Assembly (NCBI GenBank): GCA_020832555.1
Contig: JAFIEM010000018.1
Coordinates: 1 to 41,568, forward strand
DNA length: 41,568 nucleotides
From: Natronohydrobacter sp.
Lineage (GTDB): Bacteria > Pseudomonadota > Alphaproteobacteria > Rhodobacterales > Rhodobacteraceae
Reading direction: 5' to 3'
The position numbers and the translations under genes were made by a program. Shown one piece after another: positions 10,454 to 19,054 of the stretch. The notes beneath the pieces were generated by a model. It made no database searches and was not told the origin of the DNA. It worked only from the letters and a program-made list of their open reading frames with translations. Position 1 is the stretch's first letter; every line of letters starts with the position of its first letter.

Positions 10454-10854
10454 CCGAATTCGACGCGCCGTTCCGCCCGACCTGCCTGCCCGGTCTTGCC
10501 CGGATCCAGTTCCGGGCGGCCAGCTTCTATCTGATGGCCGGTCTCGGCTTGGGCATCGTGATGGCCGCGAGCGGGAATTTCACGCTGAAGGGTGTGCATG
10601 GACATATCCATCTGCTTGGCTGGGTGACGCTCGCACTTACAGGCGTCGTCTATGCGCTGGCACCCGATATGGCGAAGGGAGCGCTGGCGCGCTGGCATGT
10701 GATCCTGCACAATCTCGGACTGCCGATCATGCTGGCAGCACTGACCGCCTATCTCTCGGGTGTCGCCGCCGCGGAACCGGGGATTGCGGTCGGCGCGGTC
10801 CTCAGCACCTTCGGGCTCGGGGCCTTTACTCTGGCAATCTGGCGCGCGCTCTGA
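10450..10854 (+). CDS. Small four-helix membrane protein resembling heme-copper oxidase subunit I
   Basis: 134 aa with four hydrophobic segments (about 25-42, 54-73, 82-102, 110-132). After the first helix comes VHGHIHLLGW (His50, 52, 54), similar to the His-rich start of a helix in cbb3/NorB-type oxidase subunit I and its short single-domain relatives. It is far too short to be an oxidase (about 12 helices), so it is either a member of the short COX1-like family or a heme/metal-binding membrane protein. It is coupled to the cupin gene by an ATGA overlap. Function unknown. Confidence 0.75.
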   Translation: MTEFDAPFRPTCLPGLARIQFRAASFYLMAGLGLGIVMAASGNFTLKGVHGHIHLLGWVTLALTGVVYALAPDMAKGALARWHVILHNLGLPIMLAALTAYLSGVAAAEPGIAVGAVLSTFGLGAFTLAIWRAL

Positions 10855-10884
10855 ACGCGCCAGTCACCCCCTTCCCCGCCGGTC

Positions 10885-10914
10885 TTGCGGCATGCCGGGC
10901 AGGTCGCGTATACT
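10885..10914 (+). promoter_or_regulatory. Probable sigma70 promoter for the ABC-F gene
   Basis: TTGCGG (10885-10890), 18 nt, TATACT (10909-10914). It lies in the short gap after the cupin-membrane gene pair and about 30 nt before the small ORF at 10946. The -10 box is close to consensus. Predicted by eye only. Confidence 0.45.
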
Positions 10915-10945
10915 GTTGTCACATTTGCTTTCGGAGACACAGAAC

Positions 10946-11050
10946 ATGGTTCTCACCCTCGCCGCCCGCACCCATCCGGTTCCGCTGCGAGAAGTCCTGT
11001 TCCATGCCTGCATCCCTCACCCTTTCCGGCCTGTGCTGGTCCACGCCTGA
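10946..11050 (+). CDS. Possible leader peptide overlapping the ABC-F start
   Basis: A 34-codon ORF (MVLTLAARTHPVPLREVLFH then Ala, Cys, Ile, Pro) with GGAG at 10933-10936. It begins shortly after a good -10 box and overlaps the first 47 nt of the ABC-F gene in another frame. The ABC-F start itself has only a weak site (GAGAAG). Some antibiotic-resistance ABC-F genes are controlled by translated upstream ORFs, which makes a regulatory leader plausible. It could also be a chance ORF; the evidence is position and start signals only. Confidence 0.4.
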   Translation: MVLTLAARTHPVPLREVLFHACIPHPFRPVLVHA

Positions 11051-12584
11051 CGGCACGCCCCTTTTCTCGGACATCACCCTGAGCTTCGGCCCCGGGCGCA
11101 CCGGCCTCGTCGGGCGCAATGGATGTGGTAAGTCCACGCTGCTGCGTCTGATCGCGGGCGAGATCGCACCCACGGCGGGCAGCATCACCCGTACCGGCAC
11201 GATTGGATGGATGCGGCAGGACGCCGGGCACCCAGAAGCGAGCGTCGCGCAGGCGCTGGGAATCGCTTCGGGGCTGTCCTGCATCGCACGTCTGTGGCGC
11301 GGCGAGGGCGGCGCAGAGGATGCGGGTGCAGCGGACTGGTCGCTGGAGGATCGCTTGGCCGAGTCGCTGACGCGCGTCGGCCTGACCGGGATCGACCCAT
11401 GGCAACCGCTCGGCACATTCAGTGGCGGGCAGCGCACGCGGCTGGCCCTGGCGCGCGTCCTGCTCGAAGCGCCGGAAATCCTGCTGCTGGATGAGCCCAC
11501 CAACAACCTGGACGCCGACGGGCGGGCACTGGTTTCAGACCTGCTGCGCGACTGGCGCGGCTGCGTCATCCTGGCCAGCCATGATCGCGCGTTGCTGGAG
11601 CAAGTCGATGGAATCGTGGAAATCTCGAATGGATCTGCGGTGTATTTCGGTGGCCCCTGGTCTGGATTTGCCACTGCCCGCGCCGCACGGTTGGCGGCGG
11701 CCCGGTCCGCCCTCGACCAGGCCGAACAGGCATCACGCCGCGCGGACATCGCCGCCCAGATGCAGCGCGAAAGGCAGGCGCGTCGCGACAGCCGGGGTCG
11801 GGCCGACCGCGCACGCGGGGACGCGCCGAAAATTCTGCTCGACGCGCGCAAGGACGCATCTGAACGCACCGCCGGGCGCGGCAACCGCATCGCGCAGCGA
11901 CGGGGGGCCGAGGTGACGCAGGCCCTGGCGGAGGCCCGCGCCGCCGTCGAGGTGCTGACGCCGCTCAGGATCGACCTCGCCGCACCCGCGCGGGCGGACG
12001 CCAGCCCCATCCTCGCCTTCGATGCTGTCACCTGTGACATCGGCGGGCGCCGGGTTCTGGGGCCGCTCGACCTGCTGGTTCGCGGTGATGAGCGTGTGGC
12101 GATCATCGGGCCGAACGGTTCCGGCAAGACGACGCTCCTGCATCTCGCCGCCGGACACCGGGCACCCGGTTCCGGCACTGTTCGGCGCAGCAGCGGCACC
12201 ATCGCATTGCTGGACCAGCATGTGGCCTTCCTGCGCAGCAACGAGACCCTGATCGAGGCGATGCGGCGCATGAACCCTGACCTGTCGCTGAACGACTGCC
12301 ACGCCGCGCTGGCCCGGTTTGCCTTCCGAAACACCTCGCCCGCGAAACGCTGCGGCAGCCTGAGCGGTGGCGAGAGGATGCGCGCGGGGCTGGCTTGTGT
12401 GCTCTGCGCGCCCGAGCCCCCGGTGCTTGTGCTGCTCGACGAGCCGACGAATCATCTGGATATCGACTCTGTCGAAGTGCTGGAGACCGGCCTGCGCAGC
12501 TATCGCGGCGCCCTGATCGTCGTAAGCCATGATCGGGTGTTCCTGAACCAGATCGGTGTCCAGCGTGATGTCTCGCTGACTTGA
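11004..12584 (+). CDS. ABC-F family ATPase (ribosome-associated)
   Basis: 526 aa, cytoplasmic, two ABC domains and no membrane segments. Domain 1: GLVGRNGCGKST Walker A (about 35-46), FSGGQRTRLALARV signature, LLLDEPTNNLD Walker B. Domain 2: AIIGPNGSGKTT, LSGGERMRAGLA, LLDEPTNHLD. Between them is a long, Arg-rich linker (about 235-310), as in ABC-F proteins, which reach the ribosomal P-site with this region. The family includes translation factors (EttA, Uup) and antibiotic-resistance proteins. The accessory position, with TetR and GNAT genes nearby, is compatible with drug protection, but no subclass can be assigned by eye. Downstream SRPBCC gene follows after 25 nt. Confidence 0.9.
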   Translation: MPASLTLSGLCWSTPDGTPLFSDITLSFGPGRTGLVGRNGCGKSTLLRLIAGEIAPTAGSITRTGTIGWMRQDAGHPEASVAQALGIASGLSCIARLWRGEGGAEDAGAADWSLEDRLAESLTRVGLTGIDPWQPLGTFSGGQRTRLALARVLLEAPEILLLDEPTNNLDADGRALVSDLLRDWRGCVILASHDRALLEQVDGIVEISNGSAVYFGGPWSGFATARAARLAAARSALDQAEQASRRADIAAQMQRERQARRDSRGRADRARGDAPKILLDARKDASERTAGRGNRIAQRRGAEVTQALAEARAAVEVLTPLRIDLAAPARADASPILAFDAVTCDIGGRRVLGPLDLLVRGDERVAIIGPNGSGKTTLLHLAAGHRAPGSGTVRRSSGTIALLDQHVAFLRSNETLIEAMRRMNPDLSLNDCHAALARFAFRNTSPAKRCGSLSGGERMRAGLACVLCAPEPPVLVLLDEPTNHLDIDSVEVLETGLRSYRGALIVVSHDRVFLNQIGVQRDVSLT

Positions 12585-12609
12585 TCCATCCGACACAAGG
12601 ACCATAAGC

Positions 12610-13035
12610 ATGGATCGACAGATCACGCAGACCATCCGGATCGCGGTGCCCGCCGAGCGCGTCTGGGTGGCGGTCGCTGACGTCATCCGCTGGCCCGACT
12701 GGGCCAGCACCATCACATCCGTCCATCAGCTGGACGGAAACGGACTAAAGCTGGGGGCGCGCTTTCGCATCAAGCAACCGATGCAGCCGACCGCCATCTG
12801 GGAAGTGACAGAACTGAGCGTTGGCAAGTGCTTCTCCTGGCGCAGCGAGCGCCGCTTCCTGGCCTGGGTCGCAAGCCACGAATTGAACGAGACGTCGCAG
12901 CAAGAGACGTCGGTCGCCCTCGGCTTGGGCATCACGGGGCGTGTGAATGGTACCCTGTGGCACATGCTGCGACCCGTTCTCTCCATTGCAATCAAGAAAG
13001 AATGTGCCGACCTCAAGGCATGGTGCGAGCGATAG
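12610..13035 (+). CDS. SRPBCC (START-like) family protein
   Basis: 141 aa. The N-terminus ITQTIRIAVPAERVWVAVADVIRWPDW is the standard opening of the SRPBCC/polyketide-cyclase fold, and the C-terminal helix (ending CADLKAWCER) fits the long cavity-closing helix of the family. These proteins bind hydrophobic ligands; some are cyclases. It starts 25 nt after the ABC-F stop, so probably one transcript. Substrate unknown. The region after it has no convincing gene until rhaA. Confidence 0.8.
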   Translation: MDRQITQTIRIAVPAERVWVAVADVIRWPDWASTITSVHQLDGNGLKLGARFRIKQPMQPTAIWEVTELSVGKCFSWRSERRFLAWVASHELNETSQQETSVALGLGITGRVNGTLWHMLRPVLSIAIKKECADLKAWCER

Positions 13036-13608
13036 TGCTGGCCGACTTGGACATCGGAATGGACGCTCGCTTCAAGGAGGGTTCAGTTTACGCCAAAGGC
13101 AACCCTGCCTGTCCTTTGCAACGCGCGTCACCCGACACAACAGCACCGCTTGCAATCATCGTTGAGGAGAAACCTATCCGGATCATGGAACTGGCCATGT
13201 CAGTCGCAACGTTGAAGTCCGGAATCCCAACGCGATCATGCCGATCAATCTGGCGCGGCGGCACATAGTGTTTCTCTTTGCGTGCCGGCTGCCAGATAGA
13301 AGATTTTGCGGGTTCTGACTTGATACAGGCTGTCTGCGCATATCAGACATCCTGTTCGCCGAATGACGGCTACGGCAACAACTGGTTGCGGCCAGCGATC
13401 TCTCTGAATGGTCGCTTTCCGCCCCTTGCGAAGGCGATGACAGACTCGACCTGTCCGGCCCCAAGCGGGCGGTCCGCTTTTGATTTCCGCATGGGTCGGT
13501 TGCGACGAAGCGGCACTCCAAATCTGGTCGCAGGTGTTGATGAGTTATCCCGGCTGTCGTCTGCCCAGAGCGGCTACACCTTCGGCAGCAACGGCCACCC
13601 ATTGTGGC
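13036..13608. other. Gene-free stretch between the accessory block and rhaA
   Basis: No frame here has coding character or a recognisable domain on either strand. It contains a 48-nt sequence (13420-13467) with a diverged partner just beyond rhaK. It looks like decayed DNA or a structured intergenic repeat. I see no clear terminator for rhaA. Confidence 0.6.
13420..13467 (+). repeat. Intergenic repeat copy A (left of rhamnose locus)
   Basis: 48 nt that align without gaps to 24499-24546, with 36 of 48 identical by hand count; many differences are transitions. Shared core blocks are CGCCC, TGCGAAGG, GATG, CTG, CCGG. It lies in gene-free sequence 141 nt past the rhaA stop. Probably a diverged family of intergenic elements. 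Confidence 0.55.
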
Positions 13609-14847
13609 CTATCCCCTTGCGGCAACGCTTTCATCATAGCGGGTCAACTCACCGACCAAGGCTAGCCCGGTTGGCGTATCCATGCGCTTGCAAAATTCTT
13701 CCCAGATGGCGCCGAAAGGCAGGTCCTTGAACTCTTCGGTGAGTGTCAGCCGCGTCGTGAAATCGAGCTTTTCTTCTATCGAACGCAGCCGGTCCCATGG
13801 CATCAGGAGTGCGCGCAACAGGGCCTTTTGCATGTTTCGCGTGCCGATGACCCAGGCGGCTGTACGGCTGATGGTCGCATCGAAGAAATCCAGGCCGATA
13901 GAGGTCCGGTCCAGCAAATCTGCGCTCACCAGTTCTTGGGCCATGGCAAGAATATCGTCATTCAGCAAGATCACATGGTCGCTGTCCCAGCGCATGGGAC
14001 GCGAGACATGCAACAGGATCTGCGGCAAGGACAGAGCGACTGCGCTCAGCTTGTCGGCAATATTCTCGGTCGGGTGAAAATGCCCCATATCGAGGCAGAG
14101 CAATGTGCCCTTCCGGATCGCATAGCCAAGGTAGAATTCGTGACTGCCGATTGTGCAGGCTTCGACTCCGATGCCGAACAATTTCGACTCTACGGCGTCG
14201 CGCATTTTGCCTGCGTCTTGCTTCACCGCAAGGATCGCATCGAGCGACGCTTCCAGTCGCATCCGCGCGGTCATGCGATCAACGGGGATGTCCTTGTATC
14301 CGTCGGGAACCCAGATGTTGTTGACACAGGGGCTGCCAAGCTCCGCCCCGATACGCGCCGCGATGTCGCGGGTGCGTTTGCCGTGTTCGATCCAGAAATC
14401 CCGGATGCCCGCATCAGGGTGCGATAGTGTCAGGTTGTCGTCGGCTTTCGCGTGGCCAAAGAAAGTGGGATTGAAATCAAGGCCGATACTCTGCTCTCTG
14501 ACCCAATCCACCCAGGGGGCAAAGTGCTTGTATTCGATCTGGTCGCGGTCGGGCGATTCGTCTGTATCCATGTAGATCGCATGCAGGTTCAGCCGATGCC
14601 GACCGGGGATCATGGAGTAAGCAAATTCCAGATCCGCGCGCAACTCGTCTGGTGTGCGCGCGCGGCCGGGGTGATTGCCGGTCGCCTGAATGCCGCCGCC
14701 AGAGGAGCCGCTGCGCGTCTCGAAGCCGGTAACATCGTCACCCTGCCAGCAATGCATCGAGATCGGCACGGTCTTGAGCCTGGCGATCGCGGCCTCAGTG
14801 TCTACGCCCCAGTCTTCAAAAGCAGCTTTCGCGCTGTCATAGCCCAT
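13609..14847 (-). CDS. rhaA: L-rhamnose isomerase, RhaA type
   Basis: 412 aa; converts L-rhamnose to L-rhamnulose in the cytoplasm. The sequence follows the E. coli RhaA pattern closely throughout: VPISMHCWQGDDVTGFE, GGIQATGNHPGRARTPDEL, RLNLHAIYMDTD, DAVESKLFGIGVEACTIGSH, CLDMGHFHPTENI, LLHVSRPMRWDSDHV, and IGLDFFDATISRTAAWVIGT. The Mn/Zn-binding Glu, Asp and His residues of that family lie in these blocks and are present. A GGAGG site lies just before the ATG. It is 23 nt downstream of rhaD in one minus-strand operon. Many alphaproteobacteria use the unrelated RhaI isomerase at this place in the cluster, so the RhaA type is of note. Confidence 0.95.
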   Translation of the reverse strand: MGYDSAKAAFEDWGVDTEAAIARLKTVPISMHCWQGDDVTGFETRSGSSGGGIQATGNHPGRARTPDELRADLEFAYSMIPGRHRLNLHAIYMDTDESPDRDQIEYKHFAPWVDWVREQSIGLDFNPTFFGHAKADDNLTLSHPDAGIRDFWIEHGKRTRDIAARIGAELGSPCVNNIWVPDGYKDIPVDRMTARMRLEASLDAILAVKQDAGKMRDAVESKLFGIGVEACTIGSHEFYLGYAIRKGTLLCLDMGHFHPTENIADKLSAVALSLPQILLHVSRPMRWDSDHVILLNDDILAMAQELVSADLLDRTSIGLDFFDATISRTAAWVIGTRNMQKALLRALLMPWDRLRSIEEKLDFTTRLTLTEEFKDLPFGAIWEEFCKRMDTPTGLALVGELTRYDESVAARG

Positions 14848-14870
14848 GCTTTCCTCCCCCGCAGTCGCAA

Positions 14871-16973
14871 TCAGCGCGTGAACGCCTGCACGTTTCCTGC
14901 ATCCACGTTCAAGATATTCCCAGTCGATTTGGACGATGTATCAGCGGCGAAGAAATAGCAGGCCTCGGCAATGTCTTCTGGCAGGACCGAGCGTTTCAGC
15001 ATCGAGCGTTTACGATACATCTCCTCCAGCCCCTCTTTGTCAGTGCCATAGGTCGAGGCGCGCTGGTCCAGCCATTCACCTTCCCAGATTTTCGACCCGC
15101 GCAGCACGGCGTCAGGGTTCACGACATTGACACGAATGCCAACCTCGGCCCCTTCCAGCGCGAGGCATCGCGCCAGATGGATTTCAGCCGCCTTGGCCGT
15201 GCAATAGGCCGATGCGTTTGGCGAGGCCGCCAGACCGTTCTTCGAGGCCACAAATACGATTGACCCGCCCAGACCTTGCGCCCGCATCAGCTTGAATGCC
15301 TCGCGGCTGACAAGAAAATACCCGGTCGACAGGATATCCATATTCTTGTTCCAAAGTGCCAGCGTCGTCTCTTCCACGGGCGCTGACGATGCGATACCGG
15401 CATTCGACACCAGAATATCGAGCCCTCCGAATTCGACGGCCGCCTCGGTGAACGCCTTGGCAACGCTGTCCTCGCAGGTCACATCCATCGCAACCGCGCG
15501 CACCATATCCACACCGTATCGCTGGATCAGATTGTCCTGCGTCAGCTTCAGATTCTCGGCGTTGATATCGGCAAGGATGACGCAGGCACCTTCCGACAGG
15601 TAGCGCTCGGCGGTCGCGGCTCCGATACCGCCAGCGCCCCCGGTGACAAGCGCCACGCGGCCTGCAAGCGATTTGGGCTTTGGCATGCGTTGCAGCTTGG
15701 CTTCTTCCAGCAGCCAGTATTCGATGTCAAAGGCTTCCTGTTCGGGCAGACCCTGATAGGTGCTGACCGCAGACGCACCACGCATCACATTGATGGCGTT
15801 GACATAAAATTCGCCGGAAATCCGCGCTGTTGCCTTGTCCTTGGCGAAGGTGATCATGCCCACACCGGGCACCAGATAGACAACTGCATTCGGGTCGCGC
15901 AGCGCGGGGCTGTCTGCATGTTTGCAGCGGTCATAATAGGCCGCATACGCATCCCGATAGGCCGCTATCTGGCCGGGCAGCCCGTCCAGAACTTCTGCCA
16001 GATTGCACTTTGCCGGGTCGAAATTCACCACCAGCGGGCGGATCTTGGTGCGCAGGAAGTGGTCGGGGCAGGATGTCCCAAGCGCGGCAAGCGGTTCCAT
16101 GTCTTGCGCATTCACGAATTCCAGCACCGCCGGGCTGTCGTTGAAATGGCCCACCATAGGCTGATTGCCGCTCACGAATCCGCGAATTGCGGGCATCAGG
16201 TGGGCGGCAATGGCGCGGCGTTCGGGCGCGTCCAGCGCCTTGTGCTTTTCCCCGCCAAAGGCAGGCACATTCTCCATGCGCTCATGCAGCCATTCGGTCG
16301 CGCGATTGATCACGTCAATTGTAGTGTCATAGCATTCTCTGGCGGTGTCGGCCCATGTAAACAGCCCATGACTTTCCAGCACAACACCATCAGCCTCCGG
16401 GTTCTCAAGGCAGAATTTTTCCAGCCACAGCCCCAACTCGAAGCCCGGACGTTTCCAGGGCAGCCACCCGATGCGCTTGCCGAAAATCGCTTCCGTCAGC
16501 TCTTTCGAATTCTCGGACGCAGCAATCGCGATGATTGCGTCTGCATGGACGTGATCGACATGCTTGCGCGGCACATACGCATGAAGCGGCGTGTCGATCG
16601 AGGCGGCGCGCGGGTTCAGCTTGAAGGTGCAATGCGGGAGGTAGCCGACCATCTCATCTTCGAACTCGACCCCGCGATAGAGCGATTTCAGCGCATTGAG
16701 CTTGTCCATGTAGAGCGTTGCAAACCCGTCGAGCTTCATGGACCCGATATCGCCGCCAGAGCCCTTGACCCAGAGCACCTTGACCTGTGCGCCGGTCAGC
16801 GAATCGGTTTCCATAACCTTCGCCGAGGTGTTGCCGCCGCCGTAATTCGTAACGCGCTTGTCCGACCCCAGAATGTTCGAGCGATAGAGAAGCAGCTCCG
16901 ATTCGCTCATACCTGCCGCAACCGTGTCGTCCCAGCGATTGTCGAGCAGAGGGTTCGTCGCTGTTTTCAACAT
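14871..16973 (-). CDS. rhaD: Bifunctional rhamnulose-1-phosphate aldolase / lactaldehyde dehydrogenase (SDR)
   Basis: 700 aa, a fusion. Residues about 1-420 form a class II aldolase/adducin-type domain with the metal site around HVDHVHADA (His141, His143) and GGGNTS (46-51) for phosphate. Residues about 436-700 form a short-chain dehydrogenase with TGGAGGIG (444-451), NAG (524-526) and catalytic Tyr590/Lys594 (YCTAK). It should split rhamnulose-1-phosphate into dihydroxyacetone phosphate and lactaldehyde and oxidise the latter with NAD. This matches RhaD of Rhizobium and YuxG of Bacillus. AGGAG precedes the ATG. First gene of the rhaD-rhaA operon, divergent from rhaR. Confidence 0.95.
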   Translation of the reverse strand: MLKTATNPLLDNRWDDTVAAGMSESELLLYRSNILGSDKRVTNYGGGNTSAKVMETDSLTGAQVKVLWVKGSGGDIGSMKLDGFATLYMDKLNALKSLYRGVEFEDEMVGYLPHCTFKLNPRAASIDTPLHAYVPRKHVDHVHADAIIAIAASENSKELTEAIFGKRIGWLPWKRPGFELGLWLEKFCLENPEADGVVLESHGLFTWADTARECYDTTIDVINRATEWLHERMENVPAFGGEKHKALDAPERRAIAAHLMPAIRGFVSGNQPMVGHFNDSPAVLEFVNAQDMEPLAALGTSCPDHFLRTKIRPLVVNFDPAKCNLAEVLDGLPGQIAAYRDAYAAYYDRCKHADSPALRDPNAVVYLVPGVGMITFAKDKATARISGEFYVNAINVMRGASAVSTYQGLPEQEAFDIEYWLLEEAKLQRMPKPKSLAGRVALVTGGAGGIGAATAERYLSEGACVILADINAENLKLTQDNLIQRYGVDMVRAVAMDVTCEDSVAKAFTEAAVEFGGLDILVSNAGIASSAPVEETTLALWNKNMDILSTGYFLVSREAFKLMRAQGLGGSIVFVASKNGLAASPNASAYCTAKAAEIHLARCLALEGAEVGIRVNVVNPDAVLRGSKIWEGEWLDQRASTYGTDKEGLEEMYRKRSMLKRSVLPEDIAEACYFFAADTSSKSTGNILNVDAGNVQAFTR

Positions 16974-17046
16974 GATGCGCTCCTGTCTGGTCAGATCGAC
17001 CTGAAATGCCGTTGTGCGTTAGGCTGTGCCATATGTGGCGTTTTGT

Positions 17047-17113
17047 CAATCTTTTCCAATCACGAACAGTCATGCTGCAACGCAGAATGATTTTTTATGA
17101 TTGTTTTTGATTG
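17047..17113. promoter_or_regulatory. Inverted pair of phased GATTG triplets, probable RhaR operators
   Basis: On the plus strand TGATTT/G hexamers begin at 17088, 17098 and 17108, exactly 10 bp apart. On the minus strand TGACTG, TGATTG and AGATTG occupy 17072-17067, 17062-17057 and 17052-17047, also 10 bp apart. The two triplets face away from each other around position 17080, between the divergent rhaD and rhaR genes. Direct repeats with helical phasing are typical of DeoR-family operators. The repeats are seen directly; RhaR binding is inferred. Confidence 0.7.
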
Positions 17114-17158
17114 ACTGCGCGCGGATTTCCCGGCAGCCTCGACACACGGGAGAAGGCC

Positions 17159-17965
17159 ATGCATGAATCGGAACGCCACAGGATCATTCTGTCTTCCGTC
17201 CAGGATCGGGCGGTCATGACTGTGGTCGACCTCTGCAATCTGACCGGCGCCTCCGAGGCAACTATTCGCCGCGACATTTCAGCGTTGCACATGAAGCAGA
17301 AGGTGCGGCGCGTGCGGGGCGGGGTCGAGGCGCTGAACCCGCCGCAATTCGTCGGGCTTGCAGGGCGCACTTTCGCAGTGAACCAGACAATGCGGATACG
17401 CGAAAAGCAGGCGATTGCCCGCGCCGCGGTCAATCTTTGCGCGGATGGCGAACCGATCATCATCAATGGTGGGACAACCACATTCCAGATGGTGCATCCG
17501 CTGGCCAACCGGCGCTGTCAGGTGTTCACCAACTCATTCCCGATTGCCGAACATCTTCTGAAGCACTCGAAAAACACCATCATGGTGTCGGGCGGCGCGA
17601 TCTACCGCGAACAGAACATTATCCTGTCACCGTTCGAGAACGACGTGACGCGAAATTTCTATGCGCGGCGCATGTTCATGGGCGCGCAGGGTGTCGGCCC
17701 GCTGGGCCTGATGGAAGCTGACCCGCTTCTGATCCGGGCCGAGGAAAAGCTGATGGGGCAGGCAGATGAGCTGGTTGTGCTGGTCGATAGCTCGAAATTC
17801 AGCCAGCGATCCAGTCTTGTGCTGTGCGGGTTGGAGCGCATCGACACATTGATCACAGATGAGGGAATTACGGACAAGGCAGCCACCATGCTGGACGCTG
17901 CCGATGTGAAACTGATCGTCGCCCAGACGGGAGGCGCTCAAGAAGAGGAAGAGGTCGCCTCGTAA
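17159..17965 (+). CDS. rhaR: DeoR-family regulator of rhamnose catabolism
   Basis: 268 aa. An N-terminal winged HTH of DeoR type (about 5-58: RIILSSVQDRAVMTVVDLCN, then ASEATIRRDIS) is followed by the DeoR C-terminal sugar-phosphate sensor domain (EPIIINGGTTTFQMVH, then TNSFPIAEHL). It is first in the plus-strand operon and next to the catabolic genes, as rhaR is in rhizobia, where it represses the locus. The effector is probably a phosphorylated intermediate. ATG 17159 chosen because GGGAGAAGG precedes it; a longer frame to 17111 enters the operator region. Confidence 0.9.
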   Translation: MHESERHRIILSSVQDRAVMTVVDLCNLTGASEATIRRDISALHMKQKVRRVRGGVEALNPPQFVGLAGRTFAVNQTMRIREKQAIARAAVNLCADGEPIIINGGTTTFQMVHPLANRRCQVFTNSFPIAEHLLKHSKNTIMVSGGAIYREQNIILSPFENDVTRNFYARRMFMGAQGVGPLGLMEADPLLIRAEEKLMGQADELVVLVDSSKFSQRSSLVLCGLERIDTLITDEGITDKAATMLDAADVKLIVAQTGGAQEEEEVAS

Positions 17966-18001
17966 ACGGCCTTGCAAACTGTTTCCTTGGGAGGAAGTAA
18001 C

Positions 18002-19003
18002 ATGAAACGTAGGACTTTTTCATCTCTGGCCGCCGGGCTTGGTCTTGCCGCCAGCCTGATGGGCACCAGTGCCATGGCGCAGGACAACATGCGCATAGCA
18101 CTGGTGGTAAAGGCGCTGGGGATTGGCTTCTTCGAGGCCGCAGCCGAAGGCGCTCAGGAAGCCGCAGCCGAGCTTGGTAATGTCGAGATCATCTATACGG
18201 GGCCAACCACGACGACTGCCGAAGGCCAGATCGAGGTCATCAACTCGCTGATCGCGCAGGGCGTGGATGCCATAGCTATTTCGGCCAACGATCCTGACGC
18301 AGTCGTGCCCGCGCTGCAACGCGCGATGCAGCGCGGCATTACAGTCATTTCCTGGGATTCCGGTGTCGCCGAAGAAGGGCGGATGATGAATCTGAACCCG
18401 TCCTCGACCGAGTTGATCGGCAACACGATCATCCGGCTTGCAGCCGATCACATGCCCGAGGGCGGGCAGGTCGCCATCCTGTCGGCAACGGCCACATCCA
18501 CCAATCAGAATGCCTGGATTGCGGCGGCCGAAGCGGTGTTGCCGGATTTTCCGGGCATCGAGCTTGTCGCAACCGTCTATGGGGATGACCTGTCGGACAA
18601 ATCCTATCGTGAAGCGCAGGGGCTGATGGCGTCCTTCCCGGATTTGCAAGCGATCATCGCGCCGACAACGGTCGGCATTCTGGCCGCGTGTCAGGCTGTG
18701 TCGGATGCGGGCAAAATCGGTGAGATCAATGTCACCGGGCTTGGCCTGCCGTCTGAAATGGCAGGCTGCGTGGAATCCGGCGCGACCAAGAGCTTCGCGA
18801 TCTGGAACCCGATTGACCTTGGCTACACGGCCACGATGATCGCGCATGCGCTCGCCACCAGGGCAGCGACGGCAGAACCGGGGGCAGAGATCCCGACCGG
18901 GCGAATGGGGTCAGTCACGCTGGACGACACCACCTCGGCGGCCATGTCGGACCCGTTCACCTATGACGCGTCCAATATCGACCAGTTCAAAGACATTTTC
19001 TGA
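18002..19003 (+). CDS. rhaS: L-rhamnose ABC transporter, periplasmic binding protein
   Basis: 333 aa, start MKRRTFSSLAAGLGLAASLM with a twin-arginine-like/Sec signal peptide cleaved after AMA. The mature protein is a type I periplasmic sugar-binding protein (NIEYTGPTT-like repeats, QGVDAIAISANDPDAVVPAL, ITVISWDSG). An excellent GGGAGGAAG site precedes the ATG. Highest expression in the operon is expected for this gene. The neighbours rhaT, rhaP and rhaQ complete a CUT2 importer as in Rhizobium leguminosarum. Substrate assigned from context. Confidence 0.9.
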   Translation: MKRRTFSSLAAGLGLAASLMGTSAMAQDNMRIALVVKALGIGFFEAAAEGAQEAAAELGNVEIIYTGPTTTTAEGQIEVINSLIAQGVDAIAISANDPDAVVPALQRAMQRGITVISWDSGVAEEGRMMNLNPSSTELIGNTIIRLAADHMPEGGQVAILSATATSTNQNAWIAAAEAVLPDFPGIELVATVYGDDLSDKSYREAQGLMASFPDLQAIIAPTTVGILAACQAVSDAGKIGEINVTGLGLPSEMAGCVESGATKSFAIWNPIDLGYTATMIAHALATRAATAEPGAEIPTGRMGSVTLDDTTSAAMSDPFTYDASNIDQFKDIF

Positions 19004-19054
19004 ACCCCGGCAAAGACCGGCGCAGCCCACAAGCTGCGCCGGGGCACCAACGGC

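Noticed and set aside
13183..13602. 139-codon minus-strand frame in the gap before rhaA
   Set aside because: Ser/Arg/Cys-rich with no domain or start signal; probably chance in decayed DNA.
15690..17090. 466-codon plus-strand frame over rhaD
   Set aside because: Shadow of rhaD that also runs through the operator region and has no start signal.
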